A DNA stretch of 64,000 bases from Nitrospira sp. (GCA_024760545.1 CP060501.1:1711501-1775500), one strand, 5' to 3'; shown: positions 34,554-44,148, counted from the stretch's first letter. Notes: generated by a model not told the origin, from the sequence alone. A program made the numbers and translations.

Positions 34554-35117
34554 ATGCTCAAGATCCTCTTGTCCCTACTGATTTTAGTTGGTCTCGTGGT
34601 GCTCAGCGGAGCGCTATGGCTGGCGTATGATATCTACACGAGCGGTTTCAGCGCCATGGCTGAACCGCATCCGATAGAGGTCGCCGTGGTTCGGCAATTC
34701 CGCCGTTTTACCATTCCAAATGCGATCCGCGACAGGCCGAATCCCGTTCCTATAAGTCCGGTGGTATTGAGTGAAGGGCTCGATCATTTTGCCGACCATT
34801 GCGCCGGCTGCCATGCCAATGACGGCAGCGGGGAGACTCAGATCGGTAAGAACGTACATCCAAGGGTACCGGACTTGCGTCGCCAAGAGATTCAATCGAT
34901 GTCCGACGGAGAACTGTTCTTCACAATCCACAACGGCATCCGCTTCACTGCCATGCCGGCCTGGGGAGAAGGCGACATCGATCAAGACAGAGGGAGTTGG
35001 AAGCTCGTGCATTTCATACGGCATCTGCCGCAGCTGAGCCACAAGGAACTGGATCGCATGCAATCATTGAACCCCAAAGCGCCCCACCAAGGCGAAAGCG
35101 GCGAACACCATCACTAG
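34554..35117 (+). CDS. Membrane-anchored monohaem cytochrome c
   Basis: A 187-residue protein with an N-terminal anchor helix (about residues 3-25) and a periplasmic class I cytochrome c domain. The haem site is C83-A-G-C86-H87 (CAGCHANDG) and the likely axial Met lies in FTAMPAWGE. It is an electron carrier; partners are not obvious in the neighbourhood. It lies 71 nt after the cruF gene and 9 nt before the next gene, with which it may be co-transcribed. Confidence 0.92.
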   Translation: MLKILLSLLILVGLVVLSGALWLAYDIYTSGFSAMAEPHPIEVAVVRQFRRFTIPNAIRDRPNPVPISPVVLSEGLDHFADHCAGCHANDGSGETQIGKNVHPRVPDLRRQEIQSMSDGELFFTIHNGIRFTAMPAWGEGDIDQDRGSWKLVHFIRHLPQLSHKELDRMQSLNPKAPHQGESGEHHH

Positions 35118-35126
35118 ACGTCGATT

Positions 35127-35471
35127 ATGTTAAAGAATTATGATGACCTGGTAAGAGGCTGCATGATCCTGATGGCAACGTGCGTGTTGCCTGCCGTCGT
35201 CATGGCTGCCGGGATAGATATTCATGTATTAGGCATCGTCACGGCTATCGATGCGAAACACATCGAAGTCAAGACGGCCAAGGGGCCGATCGTTTCAGTC
35301 CTGCTCAATAAGCAAGTGAGGTTCAAAAACAAAAGTAACCCGAAATCGACCGACTCACCCACAGTAGGCGACCGTGTGATCATTGAGGCGTCAAAAGACG
35401 ACAAGACCAAGAAGGTCACCGCAACAGTTGTTCATTATTCACCAGGAAGGACCGCGTCGCCAGCAAGGTAG
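35127..35471 (+). CDS. Hypothetical secreted protein, DUF5666-like
   Basis: A 114-residue protein with an N-terminal hydrophobic segment that looks like a signal peptide (ILMATCVLPAVVMAAG) and a small strand-rich domain (HVLGIVTAIDAKHIEVKTAKGP, VGDRVIIEASK), like DUF5666/OB-fold secreted proteins. An ATG at 35163 could be the true start. It follows the cytochrome c gene by 9 nt. Function is unknown. Confidence 0.7.
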   Translation: MLKNYDDLVRGCMILMATCVLPAVVMAAGIDIHVLGIVTAIDAKHIEVKTAKGPIVSVLLNKQVRFKNKSNPKSTDSPTVGDRVIIEASKDDKTKKVTATVVHYSPGRTASPAR

Positions 35472-35474
35472 CCG

Positions 35475-35942
35475 ATGCCTACCCTCCGTTTTGCAAGAGC
35501 TGTCCACGAATCACCGTTCCACGGCGGCGTGCGTACTGCCCTCATGCGTGTGCTGATCACCGGCATCGCGGTATTTCTTGCTATTTCGACGATCCCTGGG
35601 TTGGAAGCCGAAAGCCTCACCGCCGGCATCGCGGCAGTGTTGGTCCTCACGTTCCTGAACGTGATCCTTCGTCCGATCCTCTTTCTGCTTACCCTGCCCT
35701 TGATCGTCTTTACCCTCGGGCTGTTTCTCGTAGTGCTGAACGCGCTCCTGCTCCAACTGACCTCGTACTTCGTGAAAGGCTTCACCGTCTCGGGATTCTG
35801 GCCTGCGGTCGGTGGTGCACTGGTGATCAGCCTGGTCACCACCATCCTCAACAGCTGGACGGTCGATCGCCATCATCCATTTGAACCCCAAGAAATTGAA
35901 CCGGAACCTCATCGCCCTCCCAAGATCATCAATCCGGATTGA
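35475..35942 (+). CDS. Phage-holin-like four-helix membrane protein
   Basis: A 155-residue protein with four hydrophobic segments (for example VLITGIAVFLAIST, GIAAVLVLTFLNVILRPILFLLTLPLIVFTLGLFLVV) matching the small membrane proteins of the holin superfamily IV (YvlD type). The LNVILRPIL segment is characteristic. It is probably a cytoplasmic-membrane protein of unknown function, often stress-linked in other bacteria. It starts 3 nt after the preceding gene. An ATG at 35544 would omit a charged N-terminal stretch. Confidence 0.82.
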   Translation: MPTLRFARAVHESPFHGGVRTALMRVLITGIAVFLAISTIPGLEAESLTAGIAAVLVLTFLNVILRPILFLLTLPLIVFTLGLFLVVLNALLLQLTSYFVKGFTVSGFWPAVGGALVISLVTTILNSWTVDRHHPFEPQEIEPEPHRPPKIINPD

Positions 35943-36066
35943 GCCGCTAAACGATTTTCCAGGCGCGATCGGACGATTTCTTTTCAGTTATCAATGGAAC
36001 AGCACCCCTCATTTGTGTTCCAATTATCGGCGTATCGTATGGGCGGGGTGACAAGGAGACGAGGCT

Positions 36067-36555
36067 GTGGTCCGCCAATTCAGTTATTTTCTCCTCGCCG
36101 CGGCGCTGGGCGGTATCTTTGTCCCGATCGTGCGGGCTGATGAACGTCCTGCACCAAAGAGTTTGTGGCAAACCGTCCTGACTCCTCCCGTCAACGATCA
36201 ACCACCGCCGCGGAGGCCCTGGGTTCTCCGCGATCGGGAAATTGCACTCGACCTCCCACTCCTTCAAGTCGTGAGGGATGCAGGAGCCAGACCTCATCCC
36301 AGGATCACCGTTGAACTCTTTGACAAAGCCAATCCCGAATTGGACATCACCTCCACGGTATCCCGGATCAACGACACCGCTGTCATCCGGGGTACCCTCA
36401 AGCCCCCCTCACAAGGAGACTTCACATTTGTGGTCTCGGGCAACCTTCTTATAGGAACTGTCATGATGGGAGACCGGCTCTATAAAACAGAGCACATCGT
36501 CAATGGTCGCTTGCGGCTGCTCGAAATCGATCCCGACAAAATGCCACCGGAGTGA
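36067..36555 (+). CDS. Hypothetical secreted protein (162 aa)
   Basis: A GTG-started protein with a signal peptide (core FLLAAALGGIFVPIVRA) and a basic, Pro-rich stretch (about residues 40-55), followed by a strand-rich domain with LFDKANPELDITSTVSRI. Not recognised. It stands between the holin-like protein and the GAF histidine kinase, with about 120 bp on either side. Confidence 0.65.
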   Translation: MVRQFSYFLLAAALGGIFVPIVRADERPAPKSLWQTVLTPPVNDQPPPRRPWVLRDREIALDLPLLQVVRDAGARPHPRITVELFDKANPELDITSTVSRINDTAVIRGTLKPPSQGDFTFVVSGNLLIGTVMMGDRLYKTEHIVNGRLRLLEIDPDKMPPE

Positions 36556-36686
36556 GCTCAGGGCATCAGCAACAATGGAATCGTAGGGGCAATGACGTTG
36601 TCTCAGGCTTAGAAGTCACGGCGAGGGAATGACTCTGTCCACTGAATTCTGCCTGTTGTACCGGTTGCGAGACAGAGTAGCTATTC

Positions 36687-38552
36687 ATGAACGTTCCGGC
36701 TACAATGCGTTCGCTCACATTTGAACGTATGACCACGTCGCCTCCTCAAGCAAAGCCGACACCGGAGACTCATCTTCAACGGACGTTGAATTCCGCGCTG
36801 AACGACATCGGAACCGATTCGGCGTTGGCGGCAATCTTCCACCAAGAAAATGGGCCGCTTGTCGAGCATGCTTCGCGCGGGTTCACGCCCAGAGATGTCC
36901 AGGCGATCCTCCGTACGCTCTCGACTCAACGGACCGCCGCCTTGACACCGACCACTCAGGATTCGGACGGGGGACGCACGGTTCGCCTGCGGCTGATCAC
37001 CCCCGGTGCAAAGTCTCTGCTCGTCGTCCCGCTCCGTCATCTCAACCGCGCTTATGGATGTTTGGTCATCGGACGGAAAGAAGGCGCCGCTTTCTCGAAG
37101 AAGGATCGATTGCAGCTGGACCAGATGTGCGAGAGCATGACCAAAGCGCTGGACCGCGAAGGTCTCTTCAACACCAACGTGGTATTGAGCCGTCCCTACG
37201 TCGCCCAAGAACCGCCACCCCCGCAGCAAACCGGCGCGGAACTGTTTCCGCCGATGATCAAGCACTTTTCCCCGGAACTTCAAGAAAAGATCGAAACGGT
37301 CCTGGCTGAAGCTCATCAATATGTGGCCTATGACCGTGCCTGGGCTTGCTACTACGATCCATTGGCGGGAAACGTCGAGGTATTGGGCATCGTCGGAGAC
37401 GGGAAGGGGGATCAGAAAGACGCCAAGAAAGAGTTGAAACCGGGCCAGCGCCTCACCTTGGATAGTTCGGCGGCAGGATGGGCCGTCCGCCATCGGAAAC
37501 CGCGGGTGGATCACGACCTGGCCTCCACTCAGGGCCGCTTTCTCGATCACAAACATCTCTTCAAGGACCGGTTTCAGTCGTCGCTCGTCATTCCCTTTTT
37601 CGTCAAGGGTCAGGTCGGCGGAACCTTTACGCTGGGAGCGAAGGACCCGCAACGGTATCAAACCACCGATGCTCGTACGCTGGAGCCCATCATTCTCAAA
37701 CTTGCAGAACTATTACAGACACCGGCACCGCAGGCTGCCGGTCCTCCCCCGACGGACGAAGTCGGAACGCCGGGGCTCCAACCCGTCTCGGCTGTTCCAT
37801 CCGAACCCATCATTCGAAAGCAGGAACGCCAGGCAGCGATCGGCGAGTTCAGCGCATTCTTGGCGACGGAGATCCGAGAACCGCTGGCCTCCATCCGCTC
37901 GCAACTCGAAGAAGTCACCGGTGAGGGGATTCTCGACTTCGACCCACAGACACGCGTCGAGAATGCGATGCGCGACTTGATTCGGATTGAAGCGATCCTG
38001 AACGAGATCCTCGACTTCGCAAAACCCCTTGAGCTGAATCGCCATCTGTGCCGCATTCCAGAGGTGCTTGAGAGCGCCTTGGTGGTGGTAGGAACCGATC
38101 TGGAAGCAACCCGTATTCAAGTCACCAAGGATTACGCCAATATCATCGCGCCGGTGCGCGGTGACGAGGCCAAGCTCCAACAGACGTTCCTCAGCATCTT
38201 TCGGAATGCGTGCGAGGCCATGTCTCCGGGCGGCCATCTCCATATCCAGGTGACGCAACATCGCGCCGGAAGAGGGCTGGAAGTGCAGATTCTCATTAAG
38301 AATGACGGAGTGCCCATTCCGGCTGAAATCGTCGATAAGGTATTCGAACCGTTTTTCACCACCAAGAGCTCAGGCATTGGACTGGGTCTTCCCAGCGTCA
38401 AGAAAATCATCGAAGAGCACGGCGGAGCGATCGCGATCGGCAGCGCCGTCGGTGAAGGCACGACGGTCACTATTCGTCTTCCCGGGGTCAGCCGGGGACC
38501 GGCGTTTCGGCACCGTGGGCGTGGCCGGCGTCACCCTCGACGACCGAATTGA
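36687..38552 (+). CDS. GAF-domain histidine kinase lacking the phospho-accepting His
   Basis: A 621-residue cytoplasmic sensor protein with two GAF-like regions (about residues 35-165 and 205-350), a HisKA-type helical hairpin (about 380-450) and an HATPase domain (about 490-605). The H-box reads FLATEIREPLASI, so the His expected in A-H-E-I-R-x-P-L is Thr394. The ATP-binding motifs look intact: FRNACEAM (N box) and GIGLGLP (G box). It may be a degenerate kinase acting by phosphatase, dimer or sensor function, or be phosphorylated elsewhere. No response regulator is adjacent. Confidence 0.88.
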   Translation: MNVPATMRSLTFERMTTSPPQAKPTPETHLQRTLNSALNDIGTDSALAAIFHQENGPLVEHASRGFTPRDVQAILRTLSTQRTAALTPTTQDSDGGRTVRLRLITPGAKSLLVVPLRHLNRAYGCLVIGRKEGAAFSKKDRLQLDQMCESMTKALDREGLFNTNVVLSRPYVAQEPPPPQQTGAELFPPMIKHFSPELQEKIETVLAEAHQYVAYDRAWACYYDPLAGNVEVLGIVGDGKGDQKDAKKELKPGQRLTLDSSAAGWAVRHRKPRVDHDLASTQGRFLDHKHLFKDRFQSSLVIPFFVKGQVGGTFTLGAKDPQRYQTTDARTLEPIILKLAELLQTPAPQAAGPPPTDEVGTPGLQPVSAVPSEPIIRKQERQAAIGEFSAFLATEIREPLASIRSQLEEVTGEGILDFDPQTRVENAMRDLIRIEAILNEILDFAKPLELNRHLCRIPEVLESALVVVGTDLEATRIQVTKDYANIIAPVRGDEAKLQQTFLSIFRNACEAMSPGGHLHIQVTQHRAGRGLEVQILIKNDGVPIPAEIVDKVFEPFFTTKSSGIGLGLPSVKKIIEEHGGAIAIGSAVGEGTTVTIRLPGVSRGPAFRHRGRGRRHPRRPN

Positions 38553-38738
38553 CCTATCCGTCCTCGTCTCGTCCTCCCCATTGCGACACAAATACTCAAC
38601 AGGCTAAGGTAATCATGTTGTGGCGTTTGACAGAACGGCTATCCATCGCTATGATTCAGCCCGCATGACTGATCTTCCAATTGAACGTGCAAGATTTATG
38701 ATCCACAATCATCGTCATAGCTCAAAGGGAGAACGGGT

Positions 38739-39107
38739 ATGAAACTTCTTACCGGTGCGGTTGCGACAATCTCCTCAATCCTACTGGCGTGCTCGATGGC
38801 GTCCGCCAACCCGGCGCTGCTACCCAAACATGAAGGCTATCCCATGAAGAACTCAGGGAGTCCCGTGACCGGCCAGCCGACGGCCAATGATCCCGGTCAA
38901 AAGGACGGCCACGGAACGTCTTCCTTGCTGAAGGCGGCGGAGTTCGACGACAAACACAGCAAGCAGGAACTCATGAAAACCGACAACGCGCGGATTACCG
39001 AAGGGCAGGGCGCGGGGAGGCTTCCGAACGTTCAGGGGCCTCAGATCACGATTGCGCCACCGGTAACATCCGCCACGAAGATCACCGACGATCGTAAGAT
39101 CGACTAA
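38739..39107 (+). CDS. Hypothetical secreted protein (122 aa)
   Basis: A signal peptide (TISSILLACSMASA, cleavage near residue 23) precedes a hydrophilic, low-complexity mature part rich in Gly, Pro, Asn and Lys without predicted secondary structure blocks. Not recognised. The ATG at 38739 follows a GGGAGAA ribosome-binding-like sequence, and a terminator-like hairpin lies 16 bp after the stop. Confidence 0.65.
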   Translation: MKLLTGAVATISSILLACSMASANPALLPKHEGYPMKNSGSPVTGQPTANDPGQKDGHGTSSLLKAAEFDDKHSKQELMKTDNARITEGQGAGRLPNVQGPQITIAPPVTSATKITDDRKID

Positions 39108-39122
39108 GTTCTCCTCCAATGA

Positions 39123-39160
39123 ACGGGGGAAGCCCGGCAAAGCAGGACTTCCTCCGTTTC
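39123..39160 (+). terminator. Terminator-like hairpin after the 38739 gene
   Basis: ACGGGGGAAG (39123-39132) pairs with CTTCCTCCGT (39148-39157), with one G-T wobble, across a 15-nt loop, and is followed by a T-rich run (TTTC, then CTCGTTTCTTTT near 39168-39180). Confidence 0.5.
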
Positions 39161-39305
39161 AACACTCTCGTTTCTTTTCAAGTCTCACACCGTTCATCAG
39201 CCTGTGTTTCGCCCAGCAGTCCCTTCACCCTCCGACAATCTCAGACGGAGGATCTGTGAGAATCAGGATTTAATCTGACGGACACGGCTTGCCAAAGTTG
39301 GCTTC

Positions 39306-40346
39306 ATGACGCACTGGTCGATTGATCGATGTCGCTCCTATTTGGAAATGACGGCCCAACGCGTTCCGGATGTCGCTGCGTGCATTGCTTGGAGACGCGG
39401 TCCTGAGAGCTGGTCCGGCGCGGTGGGGTGCGGACACACAGAGCTTCCTACCAATTCGCGTTTTTCCATTTGGAGCATTACAAAAACTCTGACGGCAGCC
39501 CTCATCCTCCAGCTGGCGGCTCGCGGCCGAATCGAGCTTGATTCTCCTTTAGCCGCCTGGCTGCCGGCAGTTCCTCACGCAGACCTGATTTCGATTCGCC
39601 AGTGTCTTCAGCATACGAGTGGATGGTCAGACTATGGGGCCCTTCCGGAATATCAGACGGCCGTCCGGCAGAGAGAGACGCCGTGGAGCTTTTCAGAGTT
39701 CATGGACCGCGTCCATGCAGAGAACCTGTTGTTTGCGCCAGGCTCCGGCTGGTCATACTCCAATATCGGCTATATGATTTTGAAGAAGTTAGCCGAGACC
39801 GTATGTGAGAAACATTTTGCCGAAATCCTCAAAGACGAGGTATGTGACCCTCTCGGTCTTGCTGATACATCTGTGATCCAAACGCGCGAAGATATGCTCG
39901 GTCTTACCGTAGGTTATTCTCTCGACTTGAGCTCTGACGGACAGCCGGTCGATGTTCGATCTTGCTATGATCCCGGCTGGGCACCACCAGGATTCGCGGC
40001 TTCAACCGTTTCCGAGGTCGTCCGATTTTACGATGGTTTGTTTGCAGGACAACTTCTGCCGGCTCATCTGCTCGGTGAGATGTGCCGAGTGAAACCAATC
40101 GGACACGCCCATCCGTCATTTGTCACCCCAAGCTATGGGCTCGGACTCATGGCCGATCCAGACAATCGAGTTGGCCTGATCTATGGACACAACGGCGCGG
40201 GCCCGGGATACGCGGCATCGGCTTTCCATATCCAACCCCGAGGAGCGAGACCCGTCACAGTCGCCGTCCTGACGAATACCGAAAACTGGCAGGAAGTGGA
40301 AGCACTGACCTTGAAGGTGGGTGAAGAATTAGCCGCGTTCGGCTAA
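39306..40346 (+). CDS. Serine hydrolase (class C beta-lactamase/esterase family)
   Basis: A 346-residue protein of the AmpC/PBP4*-like hydrolase fold. The nucleophile motif S-x-x-K is SITK (in FSIWSITKTLTA), the second motif YSN (in GWSYSNIGY) and the third HNG near YGHNGAGPGY. There is no evident signal peptide, so it is probably a cytoplasmic or unusually exported esterase or peptidase. Its C terminus overlaps the convergent 3-methyladenine glycosylase gene by 18 bp. Confidence 0.9.
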   Translation: MTHWSIDRCRSYLEMTAQRVPDVAACIAWRRGPESWSGAVGCGHTELPTNSRFSIWSITKTLTAALILQLAARGRIELDSPLAAWLPAVPHADLISIRQCLQHTSGWSDYGALPEYQTAVRQRETPWSFSEFMDRVHAENLLFAPGSGWSYSNIGYMILKKLAETVCEKHFAEILKDEVCDPLGLADTSVIQTREDMLGLTVGYSLDLSSDGQPVDVRSCYDPGWAPPGFAASTVSEVVRFYDGLFAGQLLPAHLLGEMCRVKPIGHAHPSFVTPSYGLGLMADPDNRVGLIYGHNGAGPGYAASAFHIQPRGARPVTVAVLTNTENWQEVEALTLKVGEELAAFG

Positions 40347-40868
40347 TCTGAATCGCCACGGTTTTTTCGCCCAATCGCCGGCATACTCGACACCGATCCG
40401 AGGGAAGGCTTCCACCTGCTCGCGAGCAACCCGTGCGCCTCGATCTTCGAACCAGAGTGATCGCCCGTTCGTCATGTCGTGCCGATTCAATGAACGATCG
40501 ATATCCAGCTCCCGGCAGAGCTTTCCAGGACCATCAATCAACTCACCGTCGACCTCAATCGCTCGAATCAACACGGCTGCGGGAAACTCGACCCGCTCCG
40601 TCACGACATTCAGCATGTGATACATGCCATAGATGAAGTAGACATATGACATTCCCGGTGGGCCGAACAGCACCTCCGTCCTTGCGGTCCTGCCTTTGGA
40701 GGCATGGCAGGCCCTGTCCTGACAACCGACATAGGCCTCCACTTCGATGATTTTGCCGGCAACCCGTCCCGCTCCATTCTCACGTATGAGATACTTGCCG
40801 ACCAGCGACCGCGCGATGGTCAGCGTGGGACGATCGAAGTAGCTCCTCGAAAGGATGGTGTCGGCCAT
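40329..40868 (-). CDS. DNA-3-methyladenine glycosylase (AAG/MPG family)
   Basis: A 179-residue monofunctional alkyl-purine DNA glycosylase that starts base-excision repair. Family motifs include ARSLVGKYLI, the catalytic-region EVEAYVGCQDRACHASKG (with the essential Glu), GMSYVYFIYGMYHMLNVV and VLIRAIE. Length is slightly short compared with about 190-200 residues but complete. The 3' end overlaps the serine hydrolase gene. It starts 17 bp after the deoxyhypusine-synthase-like gene on the same strand and could be coupled to it. Confidence 0.93.
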   Translation of the reverse strand: MADTILSRSYFDRPTLTIARSLVGKYLIRENGAGRVAGKIIEVEAYVGCQDRACHASKGRTARTEVLFGPPGMSYVYFIYGMYHMLNVVTERVEFPAAVLIRAIEVDGELIDGPGKLCRELDIDRSLNRHDMTNGRSLWFEDRGARVAREQVEAFPRIGVEYAGDWAKKPWRFRLAERG

Positions 40869-40885
40869 CTCGGTTCTTCAATTCG

Positions 40886-41863
40886 CTACCACCCGAGGAC
40901 GTACGCGAAGATCAGCGGCGCGACGATCGTGGCATCGGATTCGATGATGAACTTCGGTGTGTCCACACCCAGTTTCCCCCAGGTGATCTTTTCGTTCGGA
41001 ACGGCGCCGGAATACGATCCGTAGCTCGTGGTGGAGTCGCTGATCTGACAAAAATATCCCCAGAGTGGTACTTGTTCCTTCCGAAGATCTTGACTCAGCA
41101 TGGGAACGACACAGATCGGGAAATCACCGGCGATTCCTCCTCCGACTTGGAAGAATCCGAGCGAATGTTCACCCGTTGCCTTCACATACCATTCGGCCAA
41201 GTGCATCATGTATTCGATGCCGGATCGCACCGTGTTCACGTTCTTGATTGATCCCGTCATGCAATGCGCCGCATACATATTCCCCAACGTGGAATCTTCC
41301 CAACCGGGAACAAACATCGGAAGATCCCGCTCCGCAGCCGCGCACATCCAACTGTCGCTAGGGTCGATTTGGTAGTATTCCTTGAGCTTCCCGTCGCGCA
41401 AGAGTCGGTACAGGAATTCATGAGGGAATGATCGAACGCCGTTCCGATCCGCCGCCGTCCATTCAGTCGCCACTGCGGCCTCAATGCGGCGCATCGCTTC
41501 TGCTTCCGGGATGCACGTGTCGGTCACCCGATTCAGGTGCCGATTCAACAATGCTTGCTCGTCCTGCGCCGTCAGTTCCCGATAGCGGGGAATACGTTCG
41601 TAATGTTTCTGTGCGACGAGGTTGAAGAGATCTTCCTCAAGATTGGCGCCTGTGCAGCAAATCGCGTGCACCTTGTCACGGCGTATCATCTCGGCCAGGG
41701 ACAAACCCAGCTCGGCCGTGCTCATCGCGCCGGCCAGAGTCACCAGCATGGCCCCGCCTCGGTCCAAGTGAGCCCGATATGCGTGCGCCGCGTCTTTCAT
41801 CGCCGCCGCGTTAAAATGTCGATAATGATGGTCAATGAATTGCGAAATAGATGTCGGTTTCAT
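40886..41863 (-). CDS. Deoxyhypusine-synthase-like protein lacking the catalytic Lys
   Basis: A 325-residue protein of the DHS/homospermidine-synthase family, which uses NAD and spermidine to transfer an aminobutyl group. NAD-binding and active-site regions are evident (LAGAMSTAELGLSLAEMIR, CTGANLEEDLFN, VGGGIAGDFPIC, WGKLGVDTPK). In DHS the transfer Lys lies in GGG-x-x-K; here that position is Gly246. The reaction is therefore unlikely to be classical DHS; this may be a distinct bacterial subfamily. Bacteria lack eIF5A, so the substrate is unknown. The TonB-receptor gene ends about 110 bp from its start. Confidence 0.85.
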   Translation of the reverse strand: MKPTSISQFIDHHYRHFNAAAMKDAAHAYRAHLDRGGAMLVTLAGAMSTAELGLSLAEMIRRDKVHAICCTGANLEEDLFNLVAQKHYERIPRYRELTAQDEQALLNRHLNRVTDTCIPEAEAMRRIEAAVATEWTAADRNGVRSFPHEFLYRLLRDGKLKEYYQIDPSDSWMCAAAERDLPMFVPGWEDSTLGNMYAAHCMTGSIKNVNTVRSGIEYMMHLAEWYVKATGEHSLGFFQVGGGIAGDFPICVVPMLSQDLRKEQVPLWGYFCQISDSTTSYGSYSGAVPNEKITWGKLGVDTPKFIIESDATIVAPLIFAYVLGW

Positions 41864-41976
41864 ACAAGGCTCCCTACTTTTGAGACCACAGAGATCACGG
41901 ATTTATCACAATCCTCCCGGTGCTTCAAATCCCTTTCCCGTTGCAATTGGACAACAATATCCCCTGATCGAATTCC

Positions 41977-44022
41977 CTAAAAATAATAGGCAAGGCCTCC
42001 CAAGAACGTCCGGGGATTCCCCGGCACGAAATGAATGTCCTTGACTGCCGCCGATTCATTCCTCAGTCTTGATTCAAATGCGAAGATAGCCTGTTCCCAC
42101 TCCGTATTCAGCAGATTTTGGACGTACAGAAACACTTCCATCCGGCCATGAGGGAGTCGCATCGGAATGAGGTACCGCTCGGACAGATCAAACGTAATCC
42201 ACGACGGTGCCTTGATGCTGCGATCCTCAATGAGAGGCCGAACTCCCATATACGTCGCCTGGAGTTGCGAAGTCAATCCTTCCGGCCATTTCAAGATAGC
42301 GGCTCCATAGGCGATGTACTCCGGTGCCAAAGGAATGGCGTCGCCGTTTCGAAACTCGGCGTGCGTCCACGTAAAGCTGCCATTGACATAGAGCGGCCCC
42401 CACACCTGGCCGCGCGCAGCGACTTCCACACCTTGGCGTCTGGTTGCGCCTCGGATCTCCGTTGTTCCTTCATCGCCGACGAACACCAGTTCCGATTTGA
42501 TATCCATTCGCCAGAGCGTCGCGAGTAATTCGAGCTTATCCGGTCCCCAGGGTCGGGATCGTACCCCGATTTCATAGTTGATGGAACGGGAGATGGGAGA
42601 AGACCCCGGTCTTACGGAAGAACGCGCGTCGTTGCTGTGAAAGCCTTCGCCGTAGTTGATGAAGAATTCCGTCCCCGCCCATGGACCAAGAATCATGTTC
42701 ATTTTCGGCAAGACGATGCCGGAGCTTTTCTGTCCGGCCGATTGCTCCGCGCATACGGGACAGCGGTTACTCACGTCGAAGGTGAACACCTCGCCTCGCA
42801 CGCCGCCCGTAAACCTGACCCATGGCAAGGGCTGCACTTCAGCTTTGAAAAACGGCGCATAGGACGCCGAGAACACGTCGCTGTCGATTGTGGTGCCGGT
42901 TACGGTCTTCCGAAACTGCGTACCCAGTCTCGCATGAACGTCGTCTACTCTGGTCTGGAAGCCGACGGTCCCAATGCTTGGCATCCCGAAAATCTCCCCC
43001 CGCTGTTTGTAGCCGATGTCGCCGCCATAGACGGCGCGGCGATCGAATTGCGCGATGCCGTCCCCATGGACGGGATCGTTGAGAAAAAACGTGAAATTCG
43101 TGAACAGATCCAGCCGGTAATATTGGCCATATCCCTTCATATAGAACTGACCGCCCGAAGTCGTATCGTAGTGATAATCCAATTGGCCGGTCGTCCGCAG
43201 TGTGTTCCCTCCCTCATACGGATCGATTGCCCCGAAGCGGTTCAGCCCACCGTTGGTCACGGCTCGCAATGGAATCTCGCCGGAACCGTCCCATTTTGAA
43301 TAGAGAAAGGTGCCTTTTATGCTGAGCTCGTCCCGCCCGGTCAGATAGGTCGTGACTTTGCCCATCACATTGGTTCGAATATATTGATTGTCGTTGATAT
43401 ACGGGCCATTGGTGTAATACGTTTCGGCGGCGAACAGGCTGCGCACCCGCTCTTTGGTCGGAGAAAGCATCAGCATGTATCGCTGCGTGGTGAACTCTCC
43501 ACCGGCGCCTTGAATCATTCCTTCCTTGACCACCTGGCGCGTCCGGAAATCGATCGCGCCCGCTGTCGCGAAATCTCCGTATTCAGGCAGATAGGCGCCC
43601 TTATTGACTGCGACTCCTTCGATCGTTTCGGGAATGATGAAGTTCAAATCGGCATAACCCTGTCCGTGGGCATGGCTGCGCAGATTGATCGGCATGCCGT
43701 CGAGGGAGATTGCGACGTCCGTTCCATGATCCGCATCAAAGCCGCGCAGGAAATATTGATCGGCTTTTCCCGCTCCGCCTGAGTGCTCAACGGCCAGCAT
43801 GCCGGGGATCAAGCGCAGGATCTGGGCCGGTCTCCCCTGGGGCTGAAGCACAATTTCCTTGTCAGGAATAAACTGCTGCGACGAAGCCGCAACGGGACGT
43901 TCGGCTTGCACCGCAATTTCCGGCATTTTCAACTCGGCCTCATCCGGGTCGTGAGCCCGCGCGAGTTCACCGCCGGTAAAGCCAACGACCATAGCCGCTA
44001 AGAAGAGTACAAGGCTCCGCAT
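41977..44022 (-). CDS. TonB-dependent outer-membrane receptor (probable nickel uptake)
   Basis: A 681-residue outer-membrane beta-barrel with signal peptide, an N-terminal plug domain (GRPAQILRLIPGMLAVEHSGG, QYFLRGFDADHGTDVAISLDGMPIN) and a C-terminal barrel ending in GGLAYYF. The plug has His residues at HSGG, HGQGYAD and HAHG that could face a metal. The ATG at 44022 was chosen because AGGAGG lies 8 nt upstream (44031-44036). It is the third gene of the nikR - DUF3842 - receptor run, so a Ni2+ chelate is the likely substrate, by association. Confidence 0.9.
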   Translation of the reverse strand: MRSLVLFLAAMVVGFTGGELARAHDPDEAELKMPEIAVQAERPVAASSQQFIPDKEIVLQPQGRPAQILRLIPGMLAVEHSGGAGKADQYFLRGFDADHGTDVAISLDGMPINLRSHAHGQGYADLNFIIPETIEGVAVNKGAYLPEYGDFATAGAIDFRTRQVVKEGMIQGAGGEFTTQRYMLMLSPTKERVRSLFAAETYYTNGPYINDNQYIRTNVMGKVTTYLTGRDELSIKGTFLYSKWDGSGEIPLRAVTNGGLNRFGAIDPYEGGNTLRTTGQLDYHYDTTSGGQFYMKGYGQYYRLDLFTNFTFFLNDPVHGDGIAQFDRRAVYGGDIGYKQRGEIFGMPSIGTVGFQTRVDDVHARLGTQFRKTVTGTTIDSDVFSASYAPFFKAEVQPLPWVRFTGGVRGEVFTFDVSNRCPVCAEQSAGQKSSGIVLPKMNMILGPWAGTEFFINYGEGFHSNDARSSVRPGSSPISRSINYEIGVRSRPWGPDKLELLATLWRMDIKSELVFVGDEGTTEIRGATRRQGVEVAARGQVWGPLYVNGSFTWTHAEFRNGDAIPLAPEYIAYGAAILKWPEGLTSQLQATYMGVRPLIEDRSIKAPSWITFDLSERYLIPMRLPHGRMEVFLYVQNLLNTEWEQAIFAFESRLRNESAAVKDIHFVPGNPRTFLGGLAYYF

Positions 44023-44148
44023 GCGCTCATCCTCCTGATCAAGCGTGTGGACGAATGAGACGTCCACGACGGTCGTTCGGCAGCCGACTCATCGGCCGGC
44101 ACAGACCCTCGTGGTCCGGCAACAACTTTGAAGGGGGAAAGGCCTCGA

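Noticed and set aside
44068-44148. Possible riboswitch upstream of the TonB receptor
   Set aside because: GC-rich short stems are present, but no cobalamin-type or other conserved riboswitch core can be recognised.
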